Shown: positions 44,422 through 54,760, numbered from the stretch's first letter. The stretch is 64,000 nt of DNA from Pantoea sp050157905 (GCF_050157905.1 NZ_JBKIWZ010000001.1:372001-436000); one strand, 5' to 3'. A program made the numbers and translations. The notes: generated from the sequence alone by a model not told the origin.

Positions 44422-46835
44422 TCTGGCGCTGGTTCTGGCGGGAGTGGCGTTCGCCCTCGCTGCTGATTGTCTGGCTGGCCCTGACACTGGCGGTCGCCTG
44501 CGTGCTGGCGCTGGGATCGATCAGCGATCGCATGGAAAAGGGGCTGAATCAGCAGAGCCGTGATTTTATGGCAGGCGACCGCACGCTGCGCAGTAGCGCG
44601 GCGGCACCGGAAGCCTGGCTGGCAAAAGCGCGTGAAACCGGCCTGACGGTGAGTCGTCAGCTGACCTTTATGACCATGACCTTTGCCGGTCAATCGCCGC
44701 AGCTCGCCTCCGTCAAGGCGGTGGATGACGCTTACCCGATGTTTGGCACGCTGCAGACACAGCCGCCGGGTCTGAAGCCGCAGACGGGGACCGCCCTGGC
44801 CGCACCCCGGCTGATGGCGCTGCTGAATCTGAAAGTGGGCGATATGCTGGAGGTCGGAGACACTCAGCTGCGCATCAGCGGCGAGGTGATCCAGGAGCCG
44901 GATGGCGGTTTCAACCCCTTTGAAATGGCGCCACGCCTGCTGATCAACCAGGCTGATGCCGCGAAAACGGGGGCGATTCAGCCGGGCAGTCGACTCACCT
45001 GGCGCTACAAATTCGCCGGCAATCCCGATCAACTGGCGCGCTATGATCGCTGGATTGAGCCGCAGATCAGGGCAGATCAGCGCTGGATCAGCACAGAGAA
45101 CTCAGAAGATGCGCTGGGGCGTTCGATGCAGCGTGCGCAGCAGTTTCTGCTGCTGTCGGCTTTGCTAACCCTGATGCTGGCGATTGCAGCCGTGGCGGTC
45201 GCCATGAGTCACTACTGCCGCAGCCGCTACGATCTGGTGGCGGTGCTGAAAACGCTGGGCGCGACGCACGGCGCGCTGCAGCGGCTGATCATTGGCCAGT
45301 GGCTGGCGGTGCTGCTGCTGGCGGCAATAGCCGGTGGCCTGGTCGGGCAGGGCGTGGAGGCAGTCCTGATGACGATGCTGAAACCAGTGCTGCCTGCCAG
45401 TTTACCGGCGGCCAGCCTCTGGCCGTGGATCTGGGCCATAAGCGCGCTGTTTGTGATTTCACTGCTGGTAGGACTGCGCCCCTATCGCCTGCTGCTGGCA
45501 ACACAGCCGTTGCGGGTACTGCGGCGCGATGCGGTTGCCCGCCTCTGGCCGCTGAAGTTTTATATGCCGGTGATGGCCGCGGTTGTTATCACGCTGTTAG
45601 CCCTGCTGGTGGGCGGCAGTAAGATGCTCTGGGCACTACTGGCAGGCGTGGTGGTGCTGGCGGGCTTGCTGGCCATCACTGGCTGGGGCACGCTGCTGTT
45701 ACTGCGACGACTGGTGGTGCGCAGACTGGCCCTGCGGCTGGCAATCAACCGGCTGCTGCGCCAGCCCGGCATGACGCTGAGTCAGCTCGCGGCCTTTTCG
45801 CTCTCGTTTATGCTGCTGGCCCTGCTGCTGGTGATGCGGGGCGATCTGCTGGATCGCTGGCAGCAGCAGTTACCGGCCGACAGCCCGAACTTCTTCCTGC
45901 TGAACATCAGTGCAGATCAGGTGCCGCAGGTGCGGGATTTCCTGCAGGCGCACCAGATTAAGCCTGAAACCTTTTACCCGATTGCCCGGGTGCGGCTCAG
46001 TGAGCTTAACGGTAAACCGGCCGATCCTGAGCGGGACAATGCCCTCAATCGTGAACTTAACCTGACGGCACTGGCCGAGCGTCCGGATCATAATCCGCTG
46101 GTGGCCGGTCACTGGCCACCGGCTGCAGGCGAGGTGTCAATGGAGGTGGAGCTGGCAGAGCGGCTGGGCGTGAAGCTCGGTGATACGCTGACGTTTGAGG
46201 GCGATACGCAGACTTTCAGCGCCCGTATTTCCAGCCTGCGCAAAGTGGACTGGGAGAGCCTGAAGCCCAACTTCTTCTTTATTTTCCCGCCGGGGGCGCT
46301 GGACAGCCAGCCGCAGACCTGGCTCACCAGCTTCCGCATGGCGGCCGAACCGGCGCTGCTGGCTCAGCTGAACCGCGCCTTTCCGACGCTGAGTCTGCTG
46401 GATATCGGCAGTATTATGCGGCAGATCGGGCAGGTACTGACGCAGGTCAGTCAGGCGCTGGAGATTATGGTGGTGCTGGTCACCGCCTGCGGTCTGCTGC
46501 TGCTGCTGGCGCAGGTTCAGGTCGGGATGCGTCAGCGCCGGCAGGAGCTGGTCGTCTGCCGCACGCTGGGGGCCGGTAAGCGCCTGCTGCGTACAACGCT
46601 GTGGTGTGAGTTTGCCCTGCTTGGTGTGGTTTCCGGCGTTGCGGCAGCGATGGGGGCAGAGGCGGCGCTGTGGGGATTGCAGACCCGAATCTTTGATTTT
46701 CCCTGGCAGCCTGACTGGACGCTCTGGCTGGCGCTGCCGTTGTGTGGCGCACTGCTGTTATCACTCTGCGGCGGCTGGCTGGGAATCCGGTTACTGAAAG
46801 GAAAGGCACTGTTCAGGAAATTTGACGCGGCGTAA
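44418..46835 (+). CDS. ybbP: YbbP large membrane subunit (FtsX-like)
   Basis: An 805-residue FtsX-fold permease with N-terminal helix, large periplasmic domains and about ten helices. It starts at 44418 (MIWRWFWREWR) by overlap with ybbA. Partner of YbbA; the transported or released molecule is not established. Confidence 0.93.
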   Translation: MIWRWFWREWRSPSLLIVWLALTLAVACVLALGSISDRMEKGLNQQSRDFMAGDRTLRSSAAAPEAWLAKARETGLTVSRQLTFMTMTFAGQSPQLASVKAVDDAYPMFGTLQTQPPGLKPQTGTALAAPRLMALLNLKVGDMLEVGDTQLRISGEVIQEPDGGFNPFEMAPRLLINQADAAKTGAIQPGSRLTWRYKFAGNPDQLARYDRWIEPQIRADQRWISTENSEDALGRSMQRAQQFLLLSALLTLMLAIAAVAVAMSHYCRSRYDLVAVLKTLGATHGALQRLIIGQWLAVLLLAAIAGGLVGQGVEAVLMTMLKPVLPASLPAASLWPWIWAISALFVISLLVGLRPYRLLLATQPLRVLRRDAVARLWPLKFYMPVMAAVVITLLALLVGGSKMLWALLAGVVVLAGLLAITGWGTLLLLRRLVVRRLALRLAINRLLRQPGMTLSQLAAFSLSFMLLALLLVMRGDLLDRWQQQLPADSPNFFLLNISADQVPQVRDFLQAHQIKPETFYPIARVRLSELNGKPADPERDNALNRELNLTALAERPDHNPLVAGHWPPAAGEVSMEVELAERLGVKLGDTLTFEGDTQTFSARISSLRKVDWESLKPNFFFIFPPGALDSQPQTWLTSFRMAAEPALLAQLNRAFPTLSLLDIGSIMRQIGQVLTQVSQALEIMVVLVTACGLLLLLAQVQVGMRQRRQELVVCRTLGAGKRLLRTTLWCEFALLGVVSGVAAAMGAEAALWGLQTRIFDFPWQPDWTLWLALPLCGALLLSLCGGWLGIRLLKGKALFRKFDAA

Positions 46836-47000
46836 GGGATAGCGGGATTTTAGCCTCACACGGACTGCACGTAGCCAGCATGCGGTCGTCCTCCGGAACG
46901 CACCCGTTACCCGCGTCTTCCTGTGACTGACAGGCGACGGTTCCATCGCGCTGTGCTTTCTGGCTGCCCTTACGCCATCATCAGGCTTAAGGGCAGGGGA

Positions 47001-48065
47001 TTACAGCTTCTCAACGGCCCACGCGATACCGCTGGTGTACTCTGCGGGCAGCTGCGGCACCAGCGCCTGCAGCGCTGCCTTAAGCCGCGCTGTGTCGCTG
47101 TCGTTCAGATTGAGATGGCCCACTTTACGGCCCGGACGCACCTCTTTGTCATACCAGTGCAGATGCACCAGCGGCTGCTGCAGCCAGCTGAGATTCACAT
47201 CGGTGCCAATCAGGTTGACCATCGCTGACGGCGCAAAGACCACCGGCTGCGGCAGCGGCAGGCTGAGAATGGCGCGCAGATGCAGCTCAAACTGGCTGAT
47301 CGAGGCACCATTCTGCGTCCAGTGGCCACTATTATGGACACGCGGCGCCAGCTCATTGATCAGCAGACCGTCAGGTGTGACAAAGCACTCCATCGCCATC
47401 ACGCCAACATAGTTCAGCGCCTGCATAATCGCACTCAGCATCGCTTCAGCCTGCTGCTGTTGTGCCGGATCTGCCTGAGGCAGGGCAACGCTGGTGCGCA
47501 GAATGCCCTCCTGATGCAGGTTATGCGTCAGCGGATAGAACACGACGTTGCCATCGTGACCGCGCGCGCCCACCAGTGAGACTTCACCGGAAAAGTTGAT
47601 GCCCTGTTCAACGATGCATTCGCCGTAACAGGCATCCGGCAACTGATGCGTATCCGCGGCGCGCAGACGCCACTGACCGCGTCCGTCATACCCGCCGGTG
47701 CGGCTTTTCACAATCGCCAGCTCGCCCAGCGTAGCAAACACCGCTGGCCATTCACTTTTGTCTGCTAACAGCTGCCAGGGCGCAGTGGCCAGGCCAAGCT
47801 CGTCCAGCAGCTGCTTCTGCGTCAGGCGATCGGCCAGACGCGGAAAAATATCGCGGTTAACAAAAGCCGGATGACGGGCCAGTTCACGCGTCAGCGCGGT
47901 TTCCGGCCAGCGTTCGATTTCCGCTGTGATCACGCTGTCGGCAATCGGCAGAGCCGCAGGATCGGCGTCCAGACCCACCGGATGAACGGCAATTCCCAGG
48001 GGTTCACCCGCCTGGCGCAGCATACGGCCTAACTGACCGTTGCCCAGTACGCAAACCGGCTTCAT
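47001..48065 (-). CDS. purK: PurK N5-carboxyaminoimidazole ribonucleotide synthase
   Basis: ATP-grasp enzyme (354 residues) that carboxylates AIR with bicarbonate in purine synthesis. N-terminal VLGNGQLGRMLRQAGEPLGI and the grasp segment IVKSRTGGYDGRGQW are clear. Overlaps purE by four bases. Confidence 0.97.
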   Translation of the reverse strand: MKPVCVLGNGQLGRMLRQAGEPLGIAVHPVGLDADPAALPIADSVITAEIERWPETALTRELARHPAFVNRDIFPRLADRLTQKQLLDELGLATAPWQLLADKSEWPAVFATLGELAIVKSRTGGYDGRGQWRLRAADTHQLPDACYGECIVEQGINFSGEVSLVGARGHDGNVVFYPLTHNLHQEGILRTSVALPQADPAQQQQAEAMLSAIMQALNYVGVMAMECFVTPDGLLINELAPRVHNSGHWTQNGASISQFELHLRAILSLPLPQPVVFAPSAMVNLIGTDVNLSWLQQPLVHLHWYDKEVRPGRKVGHLNLNDSDTARLKAALQALVPQLPAEYTSGIAWAVEKL

Positions 48066-48568
48066 GCCTCCTCCCGCGGATCGGGGTGGTTAAGCACCTC
48101 ATCGGTCTGGCTCTGACGCCAGGTGTCGAGACGTGACGCCAGCGCGCTGTCATGCAGCGCCAGAATCTGCGCCGCCAGCAGGGCGGCATTGGCGGCCCCG
48201 GCTTTACCAATCGCCAGCGTGCCAACCGGAATACCGCGCGGCATCTGCACGATCGAGTAAAGGCTATCGACGCCACTCAGCGCCGCGCTCTGCACCGGTA
48301 CACCCAGCACCGGCACCAGGGTTTTGGCTGCCAGCATTCCCGGCAGATGGGCTGCGCCACCCGCGCCCGCAATAATTACCTGAAAGCCATTGTCCGCTGC
48401 GGTTTCGGCGAAGCTGAACAGTTTATCCGGGGTACGGTGCGCAGAAACCACTTCGACATGAAAAGGGACGTCCAGGCTGGTAAGAATGTCAGCGGCGAAC
48501 TGCATGGTGGCCCAGTCACTTCTGGAACCCATTACAATGGCGATGCGAGCCGGGGCGTTGGATGACAT
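48062..48568 (-). CDS. purE: PurE N5-CAIR mutase
   Basis: 168-residue mutase that converts N5-CAIR to CAIR. The family motif VMGSRSDWATMQ and AGGAAHLPGMLAAKT are present. First gene of purEK, behind a PurR box. Confidence 0.97.
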   Translation of the reverse strand: MSSNAPARIAIVMGSRSDWATMQFAADILTSLDVPFHVEVVSAHRTPDKLFSFAETAADNGFQVIIAGAGGAAHLPGMLAAKTLVPVLGVPVQSAALSGVDSLYSIVQMPRGIPVGTLAIGKAGAANAALLAAQILALHDSALASRLDTWRQSQTDEVLNHPDPREEA

Positions 48569-48653
48569 GCGGTCAACTCCTGTGGATGAACAAACAGACC
48601 TGGCCGGGCGGACAGGTTTTGAAGGGCACAGAGAATAGCATGACAGAGACGGA

Positions 48654-48669
48654 AGGAAAACGGTTGCGT
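48654..48669. promoter_or_regulatory. PurR operator of purEK
   Basis: On the minus strand ACGCAACCGTTTTCCT fits the PurR box consensus and lies about 86 bases upstream of purE. Confidence 0.82.
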
Positions 48670-48699
48670 CGCGCTTAATGCCGTCGGTTTAACGGCAGA

Positions 48700-49416
48700 T
48701 CAGAAGTCAAATTCAGTGAGCTGAATGCCACTGGCGTCAAGCTGAATCATGGAACCCCGCTCATGCCAGGCCCCCAGTACCGCGCGCTGTGCCGTTTCGC
48801 CCTGCACCTCCAGCGTATGAATTGCCGGGCGGTGAGTGTGGCCGTGAATCAGCAGCGGCACCTGCTGGCGCTGCAGGGTTGCGATGACCGCATCCGGGTT
48901 CACATCCATGATGCTCTGAGATTTGTGCTGGTTAGCCTGCTTGCTGTCGGCCCGCATCCGCGCGGCAATCCGTTTACGGATCCGCAGTGGCAGCGCCAGA
49001 AACAGCCGCTGGATCCAGGGATTATGCACTCTGGCGCGAAAGCGCAGATAACCCGCATCATCCGTGCAGAGCGTATCACCGTGCATGATCAGCACGCGCT
49101 GGCCATAGAGCGTTAATACCTGCTCTTCCGGCAGCAGGGTCATGTTGCTGGCGCGTGCAAAGCGGCGACCCAGCAGGAAATCGCGGTTGCCATGAATAAA
49201 GTAAACCGGCACCGGCAGAGCGCGCAGGGCGTCGGCAACCTGCTGATGTAGCGGATTGGGATCGTCATCGCCTATCCAGGCTTCAAACAGATCGCCAAGA
49301 ATATAGAGCGCGTCGCAGTGAGGCGCTTCGCGCGCTAAAAAATGCAGAAAACCGGCGGTAATCGCCGGTTCTTCCTGACACAGATGGAGATCTGCGATAA
49401 ACAGGGTGCGCGACAT
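48700..49416 (-). CDS. lpxH: LpxH UDP-2,3-diacylglucosamine diphosphatase
   Basis: Peripheral membrane phosphoesterase (238 residues) of lipid A synthesis, making lipid X. Metallophosphoesterase motifs FIADLHL, GDLFEAWIGDDD, GNRDF and HGHTHRP are intact. Its ATG overlaps the ppiB stop by one base (TAATG). Confidence 0.96.
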   Translation of the reverse strand: MSRTLFIADLHLCQEEPAITAGFLHFLAREAPHCDALYILGDLFEAWIGDDDPNPLHQQVADALRALPVPVYFIHGNRDFLLGRRFARASNMTLLPEEQVLTLYGQRVLIMHGDTLCTDDAGYLRFRARVHNPWIQRLFLALPLRIRKRIAARMRADSKQANQHKSQSIMDVNPDAVIATLQRQQVPLLIHGHTHRPAIHTLEVQGETAQRAVLGAWHERGSMIQLDASGIQLTEFDF

Positions 49417-49910
49417 TACTCGCTGACGGTCACTTTCTGGATAACAACGTCATCCTTTGGCACATCCTGGTGCATACCGCTGCGGCCGGTTGAAACCGCT
49501 TTAATCTTCTCAACCACATCCATGCCTTCAACCACTTCAGCAAACACGCAGTAACCCCAGCCCTGAACGCTTTCATCACGGAAGTTCAGGAAGTCGTTAT
49601 CTGCCACGTTGATGAAGAACTGTGCGGTCGCAGAGTGCGGCGCAGAGGTGCGCGCCATAGCCAGCGTACCTTTGGTATTTTTCAGGCCGTTGTTCGCTTC
49701 GTTTTTGATTTCAGCTTTGGTTTCTTTCTGCTTCATGCCCGGTTCGAAACCACCGCCCTGGATCATAAAGCCGTTGATGACACGGTGGAAAATGGTGTTG
49801 TCGTAAAAACCTTCACGGCAGTAATCCAGGAAGTTCTGTACGGTGGCCGGCGCTTTATCATCGAAAGTTTTGATTACGATATCGCCATGGTTCGTCTGGA
49901 AAGTTACCAT
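49416..49910 (-). CDS. ppiB: PpiB cytoplasmic cyclophilin
   Basis: Peptidyl-prolyl isomerase of 164 residues without a signal peptide. The catalytic FHRVINGFMIQGGGF segment is intact. It is translationally coupled to lpxH. Confidence 0.96.
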   Translation of the reverse strand: MVTFQTNHGDIVIKTFDDKAPATVQNFLDYCREGFYDNTIFHRVINGFMIQGGGFEPGMKQKETKAEIKNEANNGLKNTKGTLAMARTSAPHSATAQFFINVADNDFLNFRDESVQGWGYCVFAEVVEGMDVVEKIKAVSTGRSGMHQDVPKDDVVIQKVTVSE

Positions 49911-50122
49911 TTTTGTTGTCCTGTAAAGGTTGTGATCAGTAGCTGAGGTCGCTCTGTTAATTGGCGTACCCCTTTTAGTCGACGGTTCTTATATCATAAT
50001 TTCCGATGACGCGTCAGCAGCGCGGCGCAGTTGGCTTGCTTTGCGTCGCGCGAGCGATAAAAATACGGCACAATATCTGGCTAATTAAAAGTATCAACCA
50101 CACGCGAAAACGGAACCGTTCA

Positions 50123-51508
50123 ATGCTTAAGATTTATAACACCCTGAGTCGACAGAAAGAGGAATTCAGACCCATTCATGCCGGGAAAATCGGGATGTAT
50201 GTTTGCGGCATCACGGTGTATGACCTCTGTCACATTGGTCATGGGCGGACGTTCGTGGCGTTTGATGTGGTGTCGCGCTATCTGCGCTACCTCGGTTATG
50301 AGCTTAACTATGTGCGTAATATTACGGACATTGATGACAAGATCATCAAACGTGCCAATGAAAATGGCGAAAGCATCGAAACCCTGACTAATCGTATGAT
50401 TGGCGAAATGCATAATGATTTTGCCGCGCTGGGGATTCTGCCACCCGACGAGGAGCCACGCGCAACCCGCCACATCGCCGAGATTATTGCGCTGGTGGAA
50501 ACGCTGATCGCACGCGGTCACGCTTACGTCGCAGAAAATGGCGACGTCATGTTTGATGTCCTCAGCGACACCGATTATGGCGCACTGTCACGTCAGGATC
50601 TGGAACAGCTGCAGGCGGGCGCGCGCGTCGAAGTGGCTGATGTGAAGCGGAATCCGATGGACTTTGTGCTGTGGAAAATGTCCAAAGCGGATGAGCCCGC
50701 CTGGCCATCACCGTGGGGCAACGGGCGTCCTGGCTGGCACATCGAGTGCTCGGCGATGAACTGCAAACAGCTGGGGAGCCATTTCGATATTCACGGCGGC
50801 GGCTCTGACCTGATGTTCCCGCATCATGAAAATGAAATCGCCCAGTCGAGCTGCGCACATGATGGTCCTTACGTCAATTACTGGATGCACTCCGGCATGG
50901 TGATGGTCGACCGCGAGAAGATGTCTAAATCGCTTGGCAACTTCTTCACCGTGCGTGACGTGCTGCAACACTATGATGCGGAGACGGTGCGTTACTTCCT
51001 GATGTCCGGTCACTATCGCAGCCAGCTCAACTATGGAGAAGATAACCTCAATCAGGCGCGTGCGGCGCTGGAGCGTCTCTATACAGCGTTACGTCACACG
51101 GACAGCAGCGTCCCGGCCAGCGGTGGCGAAGCGTTTGAAGCGCGATTCCGCGCGGCGATGGATGATGACTTCAATACCCCGGAAGCCTACTCGGTGCTGT
51201 TCGACATGGCGCGTGAGGTTAACCGCCTGAAAAGCGAAGCAGGCGCCTCGGCCGATGCCCTGGCGTCGAAGCTGCGTGAGATGGCCAACGTACTGGGCAT
51301 CCTGCAGCAGGATCCTGAGCTATTCCTGCAGAGTGGCGCGCAGGTGAATGATGAAGAGGTTGCCGAGATTGAGCACTGGGTGAAAGCCCGTGCCGATGCG
51401 CGTGCCGCCAAAAACTGGGCGGATGCCGATATCGCCCGCGACAAACTCAACGCGCTGGGCGTGATTGTCGAAGATGGGCCACAGGGCTCAAGCTGGCGTC
51501 GGAAATAA
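50123..51508 (+). CDS. cysS: CysS cysteinyl-tRNA synthetase
   Basis: Class I synthetase of 461 residues, as in E. coli. Start at 50123 (MLKIYNTLSRQKEEF); an open frame 117 bases upstream is not conserved. HIGH-type motif CHIGHG, KMSKS motif KMSKSLGN, and zinc ligands in YVCGITVYD and ECSAMNCK...HHENE are present. Confidence 0.97.
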   Translation: MLKIYNTLSRQKEEFRPIHAGKIGMYVCGITVYDLCHIGHGRTFVAFDVVSRYLRYLGYELNYVRNITDIDDKIIKRANENGESIETLTNRMIGEMHNDFAALGILPPDEEPRATRHIAEIIALVETLIARGHAYVAENGDVMFDVLSDTDYGALSRQDLEQLQAGARVEVADVKRNPMDFVLWKMSKADEPAWPSPWGNGRPGWHIECSAMNCKQLGSHFDIHGGGSDLMFPHHENEIAQSSCAHDGPYVNYWMHSGMVMVDREKMSKSLGNFFTVRDVLQHYDAETVRYFLMSGHYRSQLNYGEDNLNQARAALERLYTALRHTDSSVPASGGEAFEARFRAAMDDDFNTPEAYSVLFDMAREVNRLKSEAGASADALASKLREMANVLGILQQDPELFLQSGAQVNDEEVAEIEHWVKARADARAAKNWADADIARDKLNALGVIVEDGPQGSSWRRK

Positions 51509-51513
51509 AACGG

Positions 51514-51539
51514 AAAGGGCGAGCCATCGCCCTTTTTTT
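51514..51539 (+). terminator. Rho-independent terminator after cysS
   Basis: AAAGGGCGA/TCGCCCTTT with loop GCCA and a T-run. Confidence 0.92.
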
Positions 51540-51654
51540 GCGACCAGCGTGCAGGTCGCCTCCGTTTTTTTAACGCCCTGGCGGGCGGATACCGCGCAAA
51601 GGCGCCGGGCTGATGCGGGTGCTGCAGCGGCGTCCCCGCAGGAACGCCAGCGTA

Positions 51655-51867
51655 TCACTCAACGACCGTGGTGCGGAAACCCGAGAACTCGACGGTCTGG
51701 CCGGCTACGATTTTGCAGCGCTTGCGGGTTTCGACCGCACCATCAACCTTCACTTCGCCCTCGGCAATCACGATCTTAGCCTGTGCACCGCTCTGAACCC
51801 AGCCTTCCAGCTTCAGCAGGTCACACAGATCGACATGCGGGAATTTTCCCAGTGAAAAACGTGTCAT
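51655..51867 (-). CDS. ybcJ: YbcJ S4-like RNA-binding protein
   Basis: A 70-residue S4-domain protein (LCDLLKLEGWVQSGAQAKIVIAEGEVKVDG). Abuts folD, which is directly upstream in the same direction. Ribosome-associated role suspected from the domain. Confidence 0.93.
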   Translation of the reverse strand: MTRFSLGKFPHVDLCDLLKLEGWVQSGAQAKIVIAEGEVKVDGAVETRKRCKIVAGQTVEFSGFRTTVVE

Positions 51868-52734
51868 TTAAACAACCTCTTTATCGTGAAACTCTTCACA
51901 CGCCTGCAGCGTGTTCTGGATCAGGGTAGCCACCGTCATCGGGCCAACGCCGCCCGGCACCGGGGTAATATAAGATGCGCGCTCGGATGCACTGTCGTAA
52001 TCGACATCGCCCACCACTTTGCCGCTCTCCAGCCGGTTAATGCCGACGTCGATGACGATAGCGCCGGGTTTGATCCAGTCACCCGGAATAAAGCCCGGTT
52101 TCCCGACCGCCACCACCAGCAGATCGGCATGCTCAACGTGATGGCGCAGATCTTTGGTAAAGCGGTGCGTTACGGTGGTGGTGCAGCCTGCCAGCAGCAG
52201 CTCCATGCTCATCGGACGACCGACGATATTAGACGCCCCGACCACCACGGCGTTCAGGCCATAGGTGTCGATGTTATAGCGTTCCAGCAGCGTGACAATG
52301 CCGCGCGGCGTGCAGGGACGCAGGGTCGGCGCACGCTGACACAGACGGCCGACGTTATAGGGATGGAATCCATCGACATCTTTGTCTGGCGTGATGCGCT
52401 CCAGCACTTTGACGTTATCGATACCGGCAGGCAGCGGGAGCTGGACCAGGATGCCATCGATCTCATCGTCCTGATTGAGCGCATCAATCAGATCCAGCAG
52501 CTCAGCTTCGCGGGTCGAGGCGGGCAGATCATAAGAGCGGGAATGGAAACCCACCTCTTCACAGGCGCGGCGTTTGCTGGCCACGTAAATTTGCGAAGCC
52601 GGGTTTTCACCCACCAGAACGACAGCCAGACCTGGCGCACGTTTTCCGGCCGCCAGACGCTGCTTCACTTTTTCCGCAACCTCAACGCGCACCTGCTGCG
52701 CAATCGTTTTACCGTCAATAATTTTTGCTGCCAT
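51868..52734 (-). CDS. folD: FolD methylenetetrahydrofolate dehydrogenase/cyclohydrolase
   Basis: Bifunctional folate enzyme of 288 residues. Catalytic Lys in YVASKRRACEEVG, the QLPLP substrate block and the NADP loop VVVGASNIVGRPM are intact. Confidence 0.97.
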   Translation of the reverse strand: MAAKIIDGKTIAQQVRVEVAEKVKQRLAAGKRAPGLAVVLVGENPASQIYVASKRRACEEVGFHSRSYDLPASTREAELLDLIDALNQDDEIDGILVQLPLPAGIDNVKVLERITPDKDVDGFHPYNVGRLCQRAPTLRPCTPRGIVTLLERYNIDTYGLNAVVVGASNIVGRPMSMELLLAGCTTTVTHRFTKDLRHHVEHADLLVVAVGKPGFIPGDWIKPGAIVIDVGINRLESGKVVGDVDYDSASERASYITPVPGGVGPMTVATLIQNTLQACEEFHDKEVV

Positions 52735-52906
52735 CAGAGAGGAAATCCACTGTGTTGTGTTGAATCGGGGAAGGGGGCTATTTTGTCAGAAGCATGGGCT
52801 GCTGTCAGTCACAGTTTCAGCCGCGTCTGCGCTTTCCGACTTTTCATCGCGACGCGTGGCTGCCTGCATGCGTATGATAACGACAAAACTATCAGAGGAT
52901 GATGTC

Positions 52907-53410
52907 ATGATCTGGATAATACTGGCCACACTGGCGGTGGTGTTTATCGCCGGATTTCAGCTGCTGACCGCAGGCTCACGTCACGCCGTTCAGCGGCTCA
53001 GCAAACGGCTGCAGCTGCCACCGGTTGAGGCAGAGTCGATGACTGCGATGATGGGCAAAGAGGCGGCGAAAGAGTTTACCGACTATCTCAGCCACGATAA
53101 TGAAACGCATCTGCATAATGGTGCGGCGGTTCTGCTGATCTGGCAGGTGCTGATTGTGGACGGCAGCGAGGAAAACAGTCAGCGCTGGCATGCAATTCTG
53201 AGTCGCGCCGGTTTTTCACCACTTATCAGCCGTCAGCAACTGCTGCTCGCGCTGGGCTTTCTGCGCCAGCTGGAGCCGGACAGCCAGGCGCTGCACGCAC
53301 TCCGCGAACAGTACAATGCGCGTTTCACACCGCAAGGGGTTGAGCTGGAAGGAGAATCAGCCGCCACCCGCCAGGTCGTATCGCTCAGTGAATGGCGCAG
53401 CCGTCATTGA
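52907..53410 (+). CDS. DUF1198 (YicN-like) membrane-anchored protein
   Basis: 167 residues from 52907 (MIWIILATLAVVFIAGFQLL); AGAGGA lies seven bases upstream. One N-terminal membrane helix is followed by a soluble helical domain, as in DUF1198/YicN. In this place E. coli carries other genes. Function unknown. Confidence 0.78.
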   Translation: MIWIILATLAVVFIAGFQLLTAGSRHAVQRLSKRLQLPPVEAESMTAMMGKEAAKEFTDYLSHDNETHLHNGAAVLLIWQVLIVDGSEENSQRWHAILSRAGFSPLISRQQLLLALGFLRQLEPDSQALHALREQYNARFTPQGVELEGESAATRQVVSLSEWRSRH

Positions 53411-53504
53411 TGCCAATTGGTTAATCCCGCAGCACTTCGCTGCGGTGAAACGGCAAAAACGTTGACGTACCCGCTTCCCGACGTATAATCCGTGCCATCT
53501 CCAT

Positions 53505-53581
53505 GCGCCCTTAGCTCAGCTGGATAGAGCACCGGCCTTCTAAGCCGTAGGTCACAGGTTCGAATCCTGTAGGGCGTGCCA
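53505..53581 (+). tRNA. argU: tRNA-Arg(UCU), argU type; prophage attachment site
   Basis: 77 bases including CCA, anticodon TCT in CCTTCTAAG, T-arm GGTTCGAATCC. The acceptor ends GCGCCCT/AGGGCGT pair with one G-T wobble. The prophage integrase lies 15 bases downstream, the arrangement of DLP12 at argU in E. coli. Confidence 0.97.
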
Positions 53582-53596
53582 AATGAATTCAATGAC
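53545..53596. other. Probable attL of the prophage
   Basis: Tyrosine integrases of this group recombine in the 3' part of tRNA genes and leave the tRNA intact. The exact core cannot be fixed because attR is outside the window. Confidence 0.45.
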
Positions 53597-54760
53597 TTAC
53601 CTCCTTCCTCCGGCTGCCAGATTTTCCACATGGGACAGATTTGGGACACGACTGCCAAAAATCGCATCAATTTGCCGTGCATGCTCCGTTAAGTGGTTAG
53701 GTGCAAGGTGAGCATATCGCTGTACCATTTCGATGCTTTCCCAGCCTCCCATTTCCTGCAGTGCAGATAAAGGAACGCCAGCCTGAATTAACCAGCTCGC
53801 CCACGTATGCCGAAGGTCATGGAACCGGAAATCTTCTATACCAGCCCGTTTCAGTGCTGCGCGCCACGCAGTGTTTGAATCGACCCGCATCTTCCTGATG
53901 CTTGCTGTTGTCGTCCCGTCATTTCTTTTCACCGATTCGGTATGAACAAACACCCAGTTGTGATGCCGGCCGATCTGTCGTCTCAAAACAGCTTCCGCCA
54001 TTTCATTCAGCGCTACGCCAATAGCCCTGCCTGACTTGCTCTCTTCCGGGTATATCCACGCAACCTTTCTCTGCAGGTCAATTTGCTGCCACTTCAGGTC
54101 GACAATGTTTGAACGGCGCAATCCTGTTGCCAGTGCAAACTCTACGGTAGACTTGAGGGGCTCAGGACATTCATCAATCAGTCGCTTTGCCTCAGCGGGT
54201 TCGAGCCACCGTACCCGCTTATTTCTTTCCTGAGGCACCTTGATAACCGGCGACTTCTCGATCCACTTCCACTCACGTTCCGCTGCCCGCATCAGCGCCT
54301 TCATTAATGCCAGGTGCTTTGCCTTAGTAGAGGTGGATACGGCAGCCGGTTTGTATTCCCCGATATCCAGCCCTCTCTTCGCCATCGACACAGCGCGCTG
54401 CTCCCACCGCTCCTTTGCCTTGCGGTTGGTCATCCTGCTGACCGCGGCGTAAATCTTCGCCTCGCTGATATCCTTCAGCAACACTCCTTCAAAATGCATG
54501 AGCCAGAATCCGATCCGGCCCTTATCGGCATCGAGTGATTTCTTGTGCGCCTTTTCTTCCAGCCAGCGCAAGCATGCTTCTTCGAATGTCACGTCGGGGA
54601 AATCACCCAGCCGCTCTATTCGCCATAACTCAGCCTTTCGCCGGTCGTGAAGCTCCTGTGCTTGCTTTCGGTCCTCTGTGCCAAGAGACTCCTTAATGCG
54701 CTTCCCGCCTGGCGTCGTGTAACTCCCGTACCAGACGGAACCTCTGCGGAAGATCGACAT
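53597..54760 (-). CDS. int: Prophage tyrosine-recombinase integrase (DLP12 Int-like)
   Basis: 387 residues. Arm-binding N-domain, core-binding domain (TFEEACLRWLEEKAHKKS), and catalytic set R (ATGLRRSN), HxxR (FHDLRHTW), W (GGWES) and tyrosine (MVQRYAHLAP). Strong ribosome site GAGGAG before ATG at 54760. Likely integrates at argU. Confidence 0.95.
   Translation of the reverse strand: MSIFRRGSVWYGSYTTPGGKRIKESLGTEDRKQAQELHDRRKAELWRIERLGDFPDVTFEEACLRWLEEKAHKKSLDADKGRIGFWLMHFEGVLLKDISEAKIYAAVSRMTNRKAKERWEQRAVSMAKRGLDIGEYKPAAVSTSTKAKHLALMKALMRAAEREWKWIEKSPVIKVPQERNKRVRWLEPAEAKRLIDECPEPLKSTVEFALATGLRRSNIVDLKWQQIDLQRKVAWIYPEESKSGRAIGVALNEMAEAVLRRQIGRHHNWVFVHTESVKRNDGTTTASIRKMRVDSNTAWRAALKRAGIEDFRFHDLRHTWASWLIQAGVPLSALQEMGGWESIEMVQRYAHLAPNHLTEHARQIDAIFGSRVPNLSHVENLAAGGRR

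Noticed and set aside
51886..52902. 338-codon plus-strand frame opposite folD
   Set aside because: Shadow of folD; no start signal.
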